The position numbers and the translations under genes are program-made. DNA of 56,575 nucleotides, taken from positions 523,050-579,624 of the forward strand of contig KB445799.1 in NCBI GenBank assembly GCA_000320605.2, in the 5' to 3' direction. The first letter of the stretch is position 1, and every line of letters begins with the position of its first letter. Positions 23,425-35,164 of the stretch are shown here, in pieces. The notes beneath the pieces are model-generated. The model saw only the letters and a program-made list of their open reading frames with translations, ran no database searches and was not told the DNA's origin. The DNA comes from Gelatoporia subvermispora B (Eukaryota > Basidiomycota > Agaricomycetes > Polyporales > Gelatoporiaceae).

Positions 23425-24331
23425 ATGCCCGGATACATGCAAAGGTAACCAACTCTCAGCGTCCACGCGGACCAGTATCTACGCAGGCGCCTGTATCTCG
23501 TAGTCAGAAAAGGCCTCGCGATGCGGAGTCGCCGGAGCGCGGAGGTCGGAGCGCTCAGAAGAAGGCACACCCGCATTCTGACATGCGGGCCCGGTATGTC
23601 TCGCCAGAACACGGACAAGACGACGACATCGAAGTGATTGATGACCGGGATGAAGAGGGGGACGGTTCCTCGACGGCTGTCGAGGAATGTGTCCACCCGA
23701 TGAAGCCGAAGCTGGAGAGCCTGTTGGGTTCGCTGGCGTCTGCTAACCCGAAGCGAAAACCGGCGTAAGTCCAGTACGCCACTTGGGACACGTTGGGTTA
23801 ACATATACCTTGTCAGGGATAATACACCGTTATCGGTGTATCACAAGGGTCGGGTGCCGGCTGCAACATGAGGTCAGGCCAAATATCGCGACAATGTGGT
23901 TGTTGCGATTTGGGCCCGGGCTGGCTGACTTGGCCGCTGGCCTCGAGGATGATAGCAATGAGATGATCAGTACTGTGTCGCAGTGGTAAGTGGAGATTGG
24001 CCGCATATACGCACACTACTGGTGCATATATGCGGACTTGGACGCATATATGCGCAAGTAGGGTGCATATTGGCCTGGTGGGACAAGTGAGTACATTCAC
24101 TTAATCGTAGCGTTGACTTATTCGTGGGGGCGTGCTAGACAGGTGTATGGTGTGGTAGCCAACAAGTCAAGGGGGACAGCAGATGCGGATGACGCTGAGG
24201 CTGATATCAACGCACTGATGGCGGAGCTTGATGGAGATGAGTTTGGGGCAGAGGACGAGGTACGTCGAGCGGTAATTATACGGGCATTGCTGACGAACTG
24301 TCATGCTCTCGTAACTGTGACGCAGGCTTGA
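23425..24331 (+). other. Possible small hypothetical gene or gene fragment
   Basis: Coding-like sequence occurs in two islands. From about 23460 to 23766 one frame reads SRSQKRPRDAESPERGG, SDMRARYVSPEHGQDDD, MKPKLESLLGSLASANPK, a charged hydrophilic stretch that ends at a GTAAGT-like site. From about 24143 to 24260 another reads RQVYGVVANKSRG then DADDAEADINALMAELDGDE and ends at a GTACGT donor. Between them, GPGLADLAAGLEDDSNEM is followed by GTAAGT at 23986. No complete model with clean start and splice sites could be built and no family is recognised. It may be a real gene, or the start of a degraded transposon-borne gene. Confidence 0.3.
24001..24054. repeat. Cluster of near-palindromes around CGCATATATGCG
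   Basis: Positions 24001-24014 and 24022-24035 are inverted copies with one mismatch in 14 nt, separated by 7 nt. A perfect 12-nt palindrome CGCATATATGCG follows at 24043-24054. Such sequence can form hairpins or serve as a dyad binding site. Confidence 0.8.
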
Positions 24332-25361
24332 TGTGACTGGACTATGCGACTCTCTGGCTGCGATTAGACTCTCTCGGTGTTCTTGTGGTTGTGCTCTAGG
24401 CCTGAGGCGACGTGCTTCTGGCGACTTAACTGGAATAATTGCGACGCTTACAAGAACTGTGTATTCTCGAGTTACTCTGGCAGCTGATGGCTCGAACGAC
24501 TCTATTGGCTGAAACGCGGCTCACGCTGAGTCGGAGAGAGTGGACCGCGATAATATATTGTACGATTAGTCCTGATACAGGGGGGGGGTCACGAACTGTA
24601 ATACCGTATGGATTCAAATGCCATTGATATCGAATGGACTACGAACAGTCTGAAGTGAGTTGAATGGACGTTGCCTGGGTATGTAAACCGACAGGGTGGG
24701 CATGGACACACCGCATGGCCGGGGAATACGGGCAGTCGTGGGCGGGTAATGTAAACGCTGGCTTCGCTACATACCCTGCCGCCGCGTACAAGATGTGGGC
24801 ACGCACTGGAGACGGTTACCGTGCGTGTATAGGAGGCAATTGCGGGTAGTGGCGGGCTGAGGTTTGGCGGGCGGCCAAGCGACCTATGCTCGCGTATGGA
24901 GTGGTGTCACCCGGGATTATGGGGTATGGAGTGAGGGTAGGGTTTGGAATCCTATCTAATACTATACATGGTGGACGCCCATTTTGCTGATGGACGTGTC
25001 ACTGGCCGATCACATCGAGATTCGTGCTTCCCAAATCAGGAATCTCTCTTCAGACATATTATGAAGGAATCCAGAACACACGCAAATTATACAGTCAGAT
25101 CATACATCGCGAGCGGCATTCATATCAACAGTTTTGAGAAATTGCATTTCGTCAGTATAGAGTCCGGAAAGTGTTGTCTATGTTGCGAGGAAAATGCGAC
25201 GGAATTGAACAAAGAGGAAGTACGTGAGACTAGCTGTAGTAATCGATACAAGAGCGTATTGCAACGTCTAACTATCTATCTTGTCATGCTTGAGAAAATC
25301 ATGCGGCCATTAAGTAAAATGCGTGCGAAAGCGAGATCGTCAGTCCGTGATTCTTGAGGAA
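24332..25361. other. Gap without recognised gene
   Basis: Contains a G-run (about 24580) and chance open frames. The last part is the 3' flank of the MFS gene on the opposite strand. Confidence 0.5.
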
Positions 25362-27505
25362 TTAAACAGGTGGCAGCTCTTGCAATTGCACCCTTGTCCG
25401 GTCGCTGGCAGTCGTCATGCGCGACATCGGCGGACGCTCGATGGTCTCAATCGCATCCACAGCTGTCGAGACGCGCTCAATGTCCACTTGCTTAGGTTCG
25501 CGCTCGATGTCCGCTTGCTTCATGACTGCGACCTTCTCCGCGAAGTCCTCCTCTGCGGCGAGGCCCTCCTTCTTGGTGCTGTAGAACACGAGCATCGCGA
25601 GGAACTCGACGACGACGATACCGAGGAGGAACCAGAAAGCGGCGGCGCGGCCCTGGTACGACGTCGGGTCCCCGAGCGACTCCTCCACGCTCGCCTCGAT
25701 GGAGCCCACCGCGGCGATGCCGACCGCAGAGCCGAGCTGCAGGGCACCGTTGAAGATCGCCCCGACGGTGCCCGCCATAGACGCGGGCGACGTGCGGAAG
25801 ATCGCAATGCTACAGAGCGGGTAAGGGACGGGTGAGGCGAGAGAAAGAAAGGGACATACTTGGTGTGGCTGTAGGCCAGCATTGCGCCGCCCGAGCCGAG
25901 AATGAACGCCGGGAAGACGTAGGACCAGTACTTGTCTGGACTGTCGGCGAGCGCGAGGAGGATCGTCGCGATGATGAGCATGGACTCGGCGAAGAGGATG
26001 ATCCACTTCGGGTTGATGATCCTCGAGAGCGTGCCGGTGAAGCTCATGGCGAACGCGATGACGCCGATGGGGATGCTATCAGAGCGGGAAGGTCAGCTAA
26101 AAACTCTCGGATACGAGTATAATGGAGACTGACAAGTGAATCGCGCTCGAGATGACAGACCACTCATACACGGATTGCCAGAGCTCAGTGTATGTCGTGA
26201 AGAGAGTTGTCCACCAGAAATAAGGCAGGAGGGCGGTCCCGAAAAGGACAGAGAAGTTCGGCAAGAACCATGTCTGTGGTGGGCTGTGCGTGCATACCGG
26301 TCAACACATGCAAAGCAAAGCGAGATAGAGAATGAACATACACAGCGGCCTGGTCCGTGGGAATGAGCGTTTCATAGTAGAAGAATCCCACAACCATGAA
26401 AACGGAAATAATGAGCGGCGCAAGCACAGTTGCAGAAGCCCATCCTGCCGTGGATCCTGACGTGATGGCGAAGATGAACAAGATCAATGCAGCTGTAAAG
26501 GAATAAACATCGCCTAATTAGGTCACATTCCGCTAAAGGCAGGTCATCAGACATACCGGTCAGGATGGACACGCCCACAATGTCCAGGCTCTTCCAGCGT
26601 GCGGACTGGGGCTCTACCTCGCTGAGCGTCTTCTCTTGGGCCGGGATGAGGAGCGTGCAGCCCGTCGCCACGGGCATGGCGATCAGCGCGACGAACCAGA
26701 ACACCCAGCGCCATGACGCAAACTCAACGAAGATAGCGCCAATAACAAGGCCCAGAACTGCATTGAGGACACATGAGTGCTTGCGGGTATACACGGGTAA
26801 GCAGACGACGTACCATTGGCAATGGCTCCGCAGCCACCAAAGATGCCGATGGCACGAGACTGCTCCGTGGGCTCAGGGAAGACGTTCACGAGCAGTGTGA
26901 GAGCAGAAGGAATGGTCATTGCTCCCGCTGTAAGCAAAAAGGGTCAGCGGGAACGATGAGATGACGTTTAGAAGCGGGGGCCGAACAACGTACCAATTCC
27001 CATGAGTGCCCGGAGCACGATGAAGGTGATATCGTCGTTGACGAATCCTGCACCGATAGAAATGGCGCCGAGCATGGACACTCCCGCGACGAATGCGACT
27101 TCTGCAGAAATCGTCAGACATATAGACAGCGGTCCCACAACATACGTGTCTACTCACTTGGATTATATACATCGCTTATCCGACCGCTCTGACGACGGAG
27201 ACGCTTATGAGTTCAAATTCAGGCGGGTCGAACGATAGCATACTCACAATTAGCAGGAAAGAAGCGAAGGTCAGCTGGAAGGCGCTAATGATCCACGTTG
27301 CTTGACTTTCGTCCATGTTGAGCGCAACAGTGAGAGCAGGGATAGCAGAGAACAGCGCAGAGTTGTTGAACGCATCTAGGAACTGAGCGCAACAGAACAT
27401 GATGAGCAGCGAATACCGGCGCGCGACCGAGTACCGCTGTGGAATGCGCCCGTCGACGAGGGTCTGGGCGGGCGAGAGGACATTGTCGGCTGGAGCAGGA
27501 ATCAT
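25362..27505 (-). CDS. MFS transporter, drug:H+ antiporter type (likely 14 TM)
   Basis: Nine exons close in frame to about 554 aa: 27505-27248, 27188-27158, 27101-26994, 26927-26814, 26757-26557, 26492-26344, 26273-26134, 26075-25860 and 25809-25362. Start ATG MIPAPADNV was chosen because the membrane domain begins about 30 residues later (YSLLIMFCCAQFLDAFNNSA). Motif A after TM2 reads SGRISDVYNPK; TM4 reads FIVLRALMGIGAGAMTIPSAL, close to the motif B arginine segment; further segments are AIGIFGGCGAIANVLGLVIG (motif C-like, glycine-rich), LILFIFAITSGSTAGWAS, MSFTGTLSRIINPKWIILFAE and AAAFWFLLGIVVVEFLAMLV. The length and TM content fit the DHA2 group of multidrug or toxin exporters in the plasma membrane. 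The substrate is unknown. A decayed relative lies upstream in the opposite orientation. Confidence 0.9.
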
Positions 27506-29409
27506 TTTCGTGAGGATATGGAAACAGTCTATTGCGGAGAGATATAGATAGGACAGCAGGAGAACCGACACCCAAAACCCAGAAGAAAGAGACGAGAGAA
27601 GAGAAAAGGAATATGGGGAGAGGAGGGGAAACGGAAAGAGACCTTTTATTGCAGACAGCAAGATAAGCTGACTGATATGTCGGTAGCGACGAGCTTATTA
27701 TGAGCCATCCTGTTTGCACGCTGTGGCTGGGCAAGGATTAGCAAGCGTTCCGGAGAAACATCAGGAAATGTCTGTAAACGAGGACCCCGGAACCGCTCAT
27801 TTTCCAAACGGATCCTCGCCACAAAGTCGTGCCAAGTCCGCGCTTTCACGAGGCCGCTTCGTTTTCCCACAAAAAAATCATAGGCCGGCACGCAATATGC
27901 CGCTGGGTCTCCCTCTGCATCCAGGTGGTCAAATCACACGGCCGCCGCAGACGAGCGCAATGCTGCGGGATGTAGCATGGAATGCAAATGTAGAGATGAT
28001 CCGGGGTCCTAGGCGGTTACTCGACGACTTATCAAGATGCGCCGTTCGATGATTGGCTCGCTGCGAGGCTCTAGAACCTCCGTCTGTTACGTATGGTCTG
28101 ACTCTCTTCGCGGTGCCGTCTCCATGAGTCCTCCCCACCTCCATCTCGGAGTGTGACTAGGCGCAATCTCTCCTCCTCGCTGCAGAAAGTCGGTTCATTA
28201 TTATAATCTCGTCTTGTTGGCGTAAACCAGTGGTGCTCGACTGCTTCTATTTATTCTTACACCCTGAAATACATCTGGACTCGCTGTAACATTCCGACCG
28301 AGTTGCGAGCGACCGCATCGCTGCAGTCAGTTGACTCGGTGCCTATCAGCAGGACGTACACGACCCTTCTGCCGTCGAGTCCGACTCGATAAGACGAAAG
28401 CATACGTATCCGCACGGCTTGTACGGCGACGTGCCCGCTCTTCTCCCCACCAGTTTATCGAACATTTGTCCATCTCTGGCATGCATTGCAAGTGGAATGC
28501 TCCAAGGAACTCTTCCAAAGAAGTACGAAGATCGCCCTAGGCTGTCGCATTCTGCCGAAACTTGTCCTCGTCAACTCTTAGTGAGTCACAGAACTGGCAA
28601 TATGCAGTGCGTACGGAGCGTCGGGGTGGGTTCTTGCGCCAAGGAAAGATACGAGCATGACTCTGCATCAAACTTAGTATCCGTACTCCGCCGGCCTCGG
28701 TACTTTCCCTTTTCCAATATGTTGGTTACTAATCAGTGATCCTTAAACTGCAATCGTGAGATTTCGTGCCTGCCGTCTCAGCCCGCCTGTTTGCTATGTT
28801 TTAGACATATCGCGTCATTGACAAGCTTACAGAGCCCATCATTCCTGACGCGAGACCTTGCCCCGCCGTTTGCTATGTTTTAGACATTGCGTCATTGACA
28901 AGTTTACAGAGCCCATCATTCCTGACGCGAGAACCTGCATTATCGGTTGAGCAAAGACTCAACGGAATACGAGGAGACGCCTTGTGGCGAACGCAGATTA
29001 GACCGCGGAGACTTTTCGGAGATCTGGATCTCAGGTCATGTCGCGGTGACCGCCAGCTGCCCCTGGTCCCTTCCAGTGCCTGCGATGCAGAGTGACCTTG
29101 CGTTCAGCATTTGCTATTCTGTGAAAGAGGCGATTACCGCCATTCAAAACTCATAGCATGCCCTCAATAATATGCATATGCTGGTCATCGGCTTATATGT
29201 GGAAGGATCTCGATGCGATCGACCAACGAACCCCACTGCATCGGAAGTCTGGGATCTATGCCACCTGCTTATTTTAGCAGACTCTATTTCTTCGGGCATG
29301 TGTCCCCTTCTCGGGAAACCCTCTGGCTCTGTTCTATTATCTCTCACGGAACCTCCATCAAGCCGCTGCGTTTATGCCGTGGGCCACGAACTTGCGAGAG
29401 TGGAGAACG
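27506..29409. other. Region between the MFS gene and its decayed copy
   Basis: It should carry the promoter of the intact MFS gene near its left end. The only structure noted is a direct tandem duplication at 28789-28936. No gene recognised. Confidence 0.5.
28789..28936. repeat. Tandem direct duplication, unit about 79 bp
   Basis: The sequence beginning GTTTGCTATGTTTTAGACAT at 28789 is repeated from 28868 with a few differences (for example ATCGCG versus TGCG, AAGCTT versus AAGTTT) through CCTGACGCGAGA. The two units are adjacent and same-strand. Confidence 0.9.
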
Positions 29410-30976
29410 CATCCGTGGCAGGGCCGTGCTACATGGTTTGTGTACGCCCAGCTCATCAGGCATCCCTTCCACTGTCAGATTGCTCGTTAAGATCCCCCCT
29501 GACCCCAAGGGGTAGGCCCGCGCCATCGGCATATTCGGCGGCTGCGGCGCCATCGTGAGCAGTACTTCGCCTGCTTTCTGTAGTATACCTGCAAGCACAC
29601 ACGCAGCAGCAACGCAGTCCTGGGCCTCGTGACTGGCGCTATCTTTGTCAAGCTTGCGTCCTGCCGTCGGGTATATTGGTTCGTCACAGTAACCGCAATG
29701 CCCGTGGCGACGGGCTGTACGTTGCTCACTCCGCCACAAGAGAAAACGTGCAGCCAAGTTGGACCACAGTGCACACGCTGGGCGCGTCCGCCCTGTCCGG
29801 TATGTCTGTTCACCTGCATTCAGCGTAATCTAACCTAATTGAGCGATTTTCAACCCATTTATAGCTGTGTTGATCTTGTTCGCCGTCGCAATGATATCAG
29901 GATCTACGACGGGGTAGGCTTCTGCAACCATGCTCGTGCCGTTCACCCTTTCCGTGTTGATCGTAGCCGGATTTTCCTATTATGAGACACTCATTCCCGT
30001 GTAAAAATGCTACTGTGTACACCCTCCCCTATTGTGCATTCGATTGGCACGTGCCGACAGCTATGCACGTACAGCCCGCCGCAGACCTGATTCCTGCCCA
30101 ACTTCTCGGTCCTCTTCGGAACTGACTTCCGACCTTTCTTCTGGTGGACACGCTGGTCGTCACGTACACCGAGCTCTGGCCATCGGTGTACGAGTGGTCC
30201 GTCATCTCGCCCGCGATTCACTTGTGAGTACAACTTTCACCTCTAGTTTACGGGCTTGACAGTTGACATCCCCCCTATATAGTATCCCCATCGGCGTCAT
30301 GAGTCATCGCGTTCACCGTGAGTTTCACTGGCACGGTTTCAGGGATTATCATATTAGAATGGATCATTCTCTTCGGCGAGTCCGTGCCCATCATCGCAAC
30401 GATTCTTCTTGCCCTCGCCAACAGCCCAGACAAGTACTTGTCCTATGTCTTGCGTGCGTTTTTCCTTGTCCCGGGCGGTGCAGTGCTGACCTATAACCAC
30501 GCCAAGTACGTATTTCCCCTCCCCCTCTTTCCCTCGTGCGAGTGTCGAGTTTCCAATGTGACCCGCCCTCTAGCATCGCGATCCTCCGTACATCGCCCGC
30601 GTCCGTGGCAGACACCGTCGGGGTGAACTTCAACTGCGCACTGCAGCTGAGGTCTGCAGTGGGCATCGCCGCGGTGGGCGCGATTACGGCGAGCGTGGAG
30701 AAGGCGCACAGGGATCGCACATCGTATCAGGGCCGCGCCGCCGCGTTTTGGTTCCTCCTCGGTATCGACGGCGCCGAGGTCCTCGCGATGCTCGTTTTCT
30801 ACCGTATCGACAAGGAGGACCTTGTTACGAATGAGGAGCTTGCGAAGAAGGCGGTGGACCTTGAGCATGTGCCCGCGGATGTGGATCTCTAGCGTGTCCT
30901 GACTACTGTGGACATGATTGAAACGATTGAGCGTCTGCCCATGTCGAAAATGGCCACGGACAGCGATAAGAAGTGA
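29410..30976 (+). pseudogene. Decayed copy of the MFS transporter gene
   Basis: Segments in the order of the intact MFS gene are recognisable on the plus strand: AIGIFGGCGAI (about 29520), MPVATGCTLL (about 29699), SGSTTG...ASATML and FSYYETLIPV (29900-30000), NFSVLFGTDF (about 30100), WIILFGESVPIIATILLALA (about 30363), RTSPASVADTVGVNF (about 30587), YQGRAAAFWFLLGI (about 30724) and IETIERLPMSKMATDSDKK ending at 30976. Several in-frame stops occur, for example a TAG just before AIGIF and a TAG after VDL at 30890. A 7-nt ATGAGTC insertion after GGCGTC shifts the frame near 30300. The N-terminal third is missing or unrecognisable. It is therefore non-functional. Protein identity in the best block is roughly 70 percent by eye. 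Confidence 0.88.
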
Positions 30977-31747
30977 TACAGTCGCGGAAGCTGGCACATT
31001 TAGCCCCACAGGAATCACAGACTGTCGGTTTCCTTCACACTCTGCATTTTCTGCATTTACGCACTTACGCATCTTACATTCAGCTAATGGCGGCACATAC
31101 ACTAAGCATGACGAATAGGATCGACGTCGCGATGTTCCCTTGTATATTTTACTACAGCTGATCTTAGCGATCCCTCTTCTGAGGTTCTATTTTGTTCAAT
31201 CCTATCGCGTTCTCCTCGCAGAATAGACCACAGCTCCCGGGCCCCATATCATTGCAGCCCAATCTATCAGAATCGCTCATAGAAGGGACGTATACGTATG
31301 ATCTGGTTACATGATCACTGCCAATATGGCCCCTTTCCTAATTACTGCCAGTACTTGGTCTCTACGTCCGACAGTGACGCACAACCCCGCGCTGGGGTTA
31401 GGGTCCCAGCTCCAACCAATCAACCACCAGCTGCAGTGGCGCGCCGCAATGCCCCTAAACAGGCGCACCCGCTCACCGCCGCGGCGCGTGGACAAGCTCT
31501 GCAAGCCCACGTCAGCGTGGCGTACACCACAGTGGTGCATGAGTGGTGAACAAGAACCGTGGAGGCGTGAGAGCACTGCTGCGCTGCGCCAGAACGCTCT
31601 TCATAAGTGCCAACTCGGTGGCTCGATCGCCTCGCCTCTCATCACAACGCTCCTGTCAACTGCCGACTGAGCTGGAATGCTCGCTTTGAACGCTGCAACT
31701 TGTATTTGAATGGTATCTTGATATTGTAAAGACGCAAAGACGGAATC
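30977..31747. other. Gap without recognised gene
   Basis: Chance open frames only; no family seen. Confidence 0.5.
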
Positions 31748-32166
31748 ATGGGGTGAGTGCCTTGGATGGGTTGGGCATATGTGAAGTTGCTGAGAGCGAG
31801 CTTTGGCGGCGACGTGCTGCAGGATCATAGTTTCTTGTATTTTAGGTCGATGATGTCATTTTCGCTCGCACGCAACCGCCTGCTCAATCGGCAACACGAT
31901 ATAGGGATCTTCGAGTGCATAGCCGACGCCGTCATCACCATTGTCGACATCATTGTTGGCTGCATCGAGTGGATCGTAAGCGGTAAGTCCCGCCTTGTCT
32001 CGTAATCTATATCGTACTCAACCTCATGTTCTCTGTATCTAGTCATTTTGGAATGCGTGATGGGTATTACAGCGTGTGTTACTGCCACACTATGCTGTTG
32101 TTGGTAAGTCTTGCACAGGGGTCCAGCGGGAGTAGGCCCCACTAACCTATATTCAATAGCGTATAA
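31748..32166 (+). CDS. Short hydrophobic Cys-tailed protein, function unknown
   Basis: Four exons (31748-31752, 31846-31982, 32043-32103, 32160-32166) give a 69-residue model. The ATG is followed by only two bases and a GTGAGT donor. After a hydrophilic N-terminus the protein is nearly all hydrophobic (FECIADAVITIVDIIVGCI, EWIVSVILECVMGIT, ACVTATLCCCCV) and ends in a run of four Cys before Val. It would be a membrane-inserted or palmitoylated micro-protein. Tiny first exons encoding Met-Gly and a hydrophobic Cys-rich end recall very short predicted proteins common in agaricomycetes, with no known job. A second gene at 33564 begins with the same ATGGGGTG context. The acceptor of the first intron is uncertain. 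Confidence 0.5.
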
Positions 32167-33563
32167 GTAGAGGGCTCCGGGACCTGAAGTAATCTCGGAG
32201 CCCTAAAATGCGTGTAGCATATATGAATGAAGCTCTGGACCCTGTTTGGTCCAACCTATTGGCGCGCTCTTAATTTAATTATGGTCGACATCTTCGCATC
32301 ACACTGCACTATTGCGAAGGGTCAACTCGTATACGTAAATCATGCTCGAATACACACCTTTGTTGCATCTATGCCAGAGTTCGGAAAGTATCTCGTTGGC
32401 CATACGCTGAAGGCAATGTTACGCGCTTTATCGTGAAAGCAAAGTTCAGATCAAAGCGGGCCACAACCTATGCAATAATGCGGCGAGCGATGTGGCCTGG
32501 AAAGTTTATCGAACATCCATAAGAGCCTTCTCCGTTGCTCACACGCAGGATCACCCGTCCACCAACAACCCCACGTCGACTTCTGGAGGTCGAGACCCGA
32601 ACGCGCCGCACCGGATCGCCAGCTGAGACAGGAATCGAAAGTCATGGTGTGCGTGGCCTCAATCCGGATTCCCTTCTGAGCATTGGACAAAGCTTGACTG
32701 AAATTTGCCAATAATTCCAACAGTGCTATTTTCTCCATCATCGAAAACATATGCAGATGCATCCGGGACTTCGTCAGATCCATGGGCAAGCTAAGTATGT
32801 CCATCCTCACATCCCCCGCGTGGCAGCGGCGCTGACTGCGGTGCATCCAGTGCTTGCCCTCTTCATGGAGCTCATTGCCCCCCTCTTGGTCTTCATAGAC
32901 GCTGAAGAGTACGTCGTGCCTAGCGTGCATAGTAATACATCGTGGCATAGCCTTAAATTATGCTCTCAGCTGCTGCCTTCCAGGTCTTTTTTTCACAGCC
33001 GAGATTCGCAACTCGATGACGACACGCCACCTTACGGATGGTGGGAAATTCGGATCTAGGTCTCCGTTACATATTGGCTGGCCAAATTATTACACTCTTT
33101 TGACATCAAACCTGGTCTAATCATGGGTTCCATATCAGGAATCATACTAATTCAGGCGTGCGTTGTTGCAGCTCTGGCGTTGGTGTGACAATCAGTGGCT
33201 CGAGACGAGTAACGTAGCCTATTATGCATGGCGGGAGAGCCGATACAGCTGCGTAGGATACCCGTCAGACAAAGTGTGGAAGCTTGCAGTGACAAAGATG
33301 GCGCCCGATACAAAGAGGAAAAGCGCGGCAGGTAGAGATCATAGCATATTGAGTGATGTGGCCAGATGCACAATCACAAGAGAATATATAAATCCTCGTA
33401 CTTTTTGGCCGTTCGCGTCTTCGCCACCTGACCACAGTAGAGCACATCGCCCCTGCACTGAGAGCGCACTTTATTCTCTTCCAGATCCACCAACACACTC
33501 GATTTTTTTGTTGAGGCACGGCTACGGCGACCAAATTGTCCCTTGAGTACAATTGCAATAATC
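32167..33563. other. Gap between two short-protein genes
   Basis: No convincing gene. A frame at 33124 reads MGSISGIILIQACVVAALA and stops at once; it resembles the hydrophobic start of the neighbouring short proteins but is too small to call. The opposite-strand frame at 32451-32948 matches no family. Confidence 0.45.
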
Positions 33564-34018
33564 ATGGGGTGCGTTACTTGGCCGCATTCCATTTTCGGAA
33601 ACATGAACGGAATTGCTGATGTTCTCGGCAGCGTCCTCGTCTCCATTGTCATCGATATCTACCAAGGTCTTGTCAAGCCCTGCGTCATAACGTTGATCGG
33701 TGGTATGGCTGCCCTTCCTTTCTTCTGCGAAAAAGCAGCTGACCAGCGCACACCCGACATACTCCAGTGGTTGCCCTCATATGCGGTGGGGCAATCGTCG
33801 GCCTGTTCCACCTCATATGTGGCCCGTATCTCATTTACAAGTCCGTCGTCTCTGCCATGCGTTCTTTGATCACGCTGACTCCTAGCCTTGTTCCAGGCGA
33901 CTCCGATCAAATACTGAAGAGTTCAAGCGAGTGGATTCGCGGTCCTCGTATACGTCGCAGTCGCCCATGTTGCATTCATACGCGCGGGAGACGTGCCGCA
34001 AGATGTAGCGTCATCTGA
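33564..34018 (+). CDS. Short membrane protein, founder of a decayed tandem series
   Basis: A three-exon model (33564-33568, 33632-33702, 33768-34018) gives 108 aa. It is hydrophobic up to about residue 60 (GVLVSIVIDIYQGLV, CVITLIGVVALICGGAIVGL, FHLICGPYLIYKSVVSAM) and then basic (SSEWIRGPRIRRSRP, HTRGRRAARC). The ATGGG/GTGCGT start mirrors that of the gene at 31748. Alternatively the first intron is not removed and the protein starts MGCVTWPHSIFG. The second exon and its downstream flank recur, with stops, at about 34555 and 35165, so this may be the only intact member of the series. No family name is known. Confidence 0.42.
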
Positions 34019-34554
34019 TGTCATTCATTTAGTTGAGCCAAATGTATGCGATTATATGAAATATGCTAGTACTCCGCAACGTCGGAGACATTACTTCCAC
34101 CTGCATTGTCCTGCTCATGCTGAGGCTGTGGCGAAAGCGAGCTTTTAGTTGGCAGCATTGTCTTCGTAAATGACAGTTGTTGTGACAAGGATCAAGCGGA
34201 GGTGTCAGAGCACGTCGGCGTGACAAGCAGCGGGCGGAAGAAATCAGCGCGACAAATGTTGCATAGACGTGGCTGTAGAGTCAAATTCAATTGTACACAA
34301 CGAAAGCCAGATATGTCGTATGCACTGCAGACAATTAGTATCACATCCAGTGGACAGTCTAACCAGGATCATCATGATCTTCTCGTTTTCCTGAGTCTCC
34401 TTGAATCCTGATCAGCACGCAAGAGTTTTAGGTAGGTGTCCGGGATCAGCAAAATCCCTTTTTATTTGGCATGGCACAAGCAAGACAGAGTCCCACACAT
34501 GGAGAAGATTCGCGGCAACATCACAGTCAGTGATTGGCCGTTAAGACAATCTCT

Positions 34555-34975
34555 TGGGCAGCCCGTCCCTCATCTACAAGTTCGTCACCCCTTCAGTAGA
34601 TAATGACCGTACTGACCCCTAACCTCGCCACAAGAAGTTCTTCCTAAAGTCTGAAGACCTCGATGAAGATCTCAAGAGAGTGGATTCGCGGTCTTCGTGC
34701 AGGTCGCAGATGTCGAGGCTGCGTTACTACTTGACATATACGTGACCGATTATGTAGCATCATCCGATGTCATTCCGTCGATGCCGCCGAAAATATGAGA
34801 TGTTATGAGATATGCTCGTCCTTCGCAATATCGACGACTTGGATCATTTGTGTTGTCCTTGCCCGTATTGAGACTATGGCTCGAGCGATCCGTGAGGAGT
34901 GGCGTTGTCTTTCATGAATTGCAGTTATCTGTACAAAGGACAAACCAACGAAATGGCCGCCTTCGGCCGACTCGG
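34555..34975 (+). pseudogene. Degenerate copy 2 of the short membrane-protein gene
   Basis: Sequence matches the last exon and flank of the gene at 33564: CCCTCATCTACAAG (compare 33830), then GAGTGGATTCGCGGTC at 34679 (compare 33930), then ATATGAGAT...GAGATATGCTCGTCC followed by TTGTCCTTGC...TTGAGAC. The upstream membrane-segment coding part is lost and no frame stays open. Confidence 0.7.
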
Positions 34976-35164
34976 CGTGTGTCAAGCTGCAGTGCGGGGC
35001 GAGAAACCGGCAGTCACATTTTGACGGGTTTCACGAACCACGGACTGCGTTGCGAGGTGCACTGGTGATTGGGATGCCGGTAGAAGTTCGGGCATTGGGT
35101 ACATGAAGACTGATGGTATTTCAGAATTGATGTTACTTCCGCCCTCACATGCACGTCTCCCGAG

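Noticed and set aside
32451..33059. Overlapping open frames on both strands (about 100-165 codons)
   Set aside because: Neither shows a domain or good splice context.
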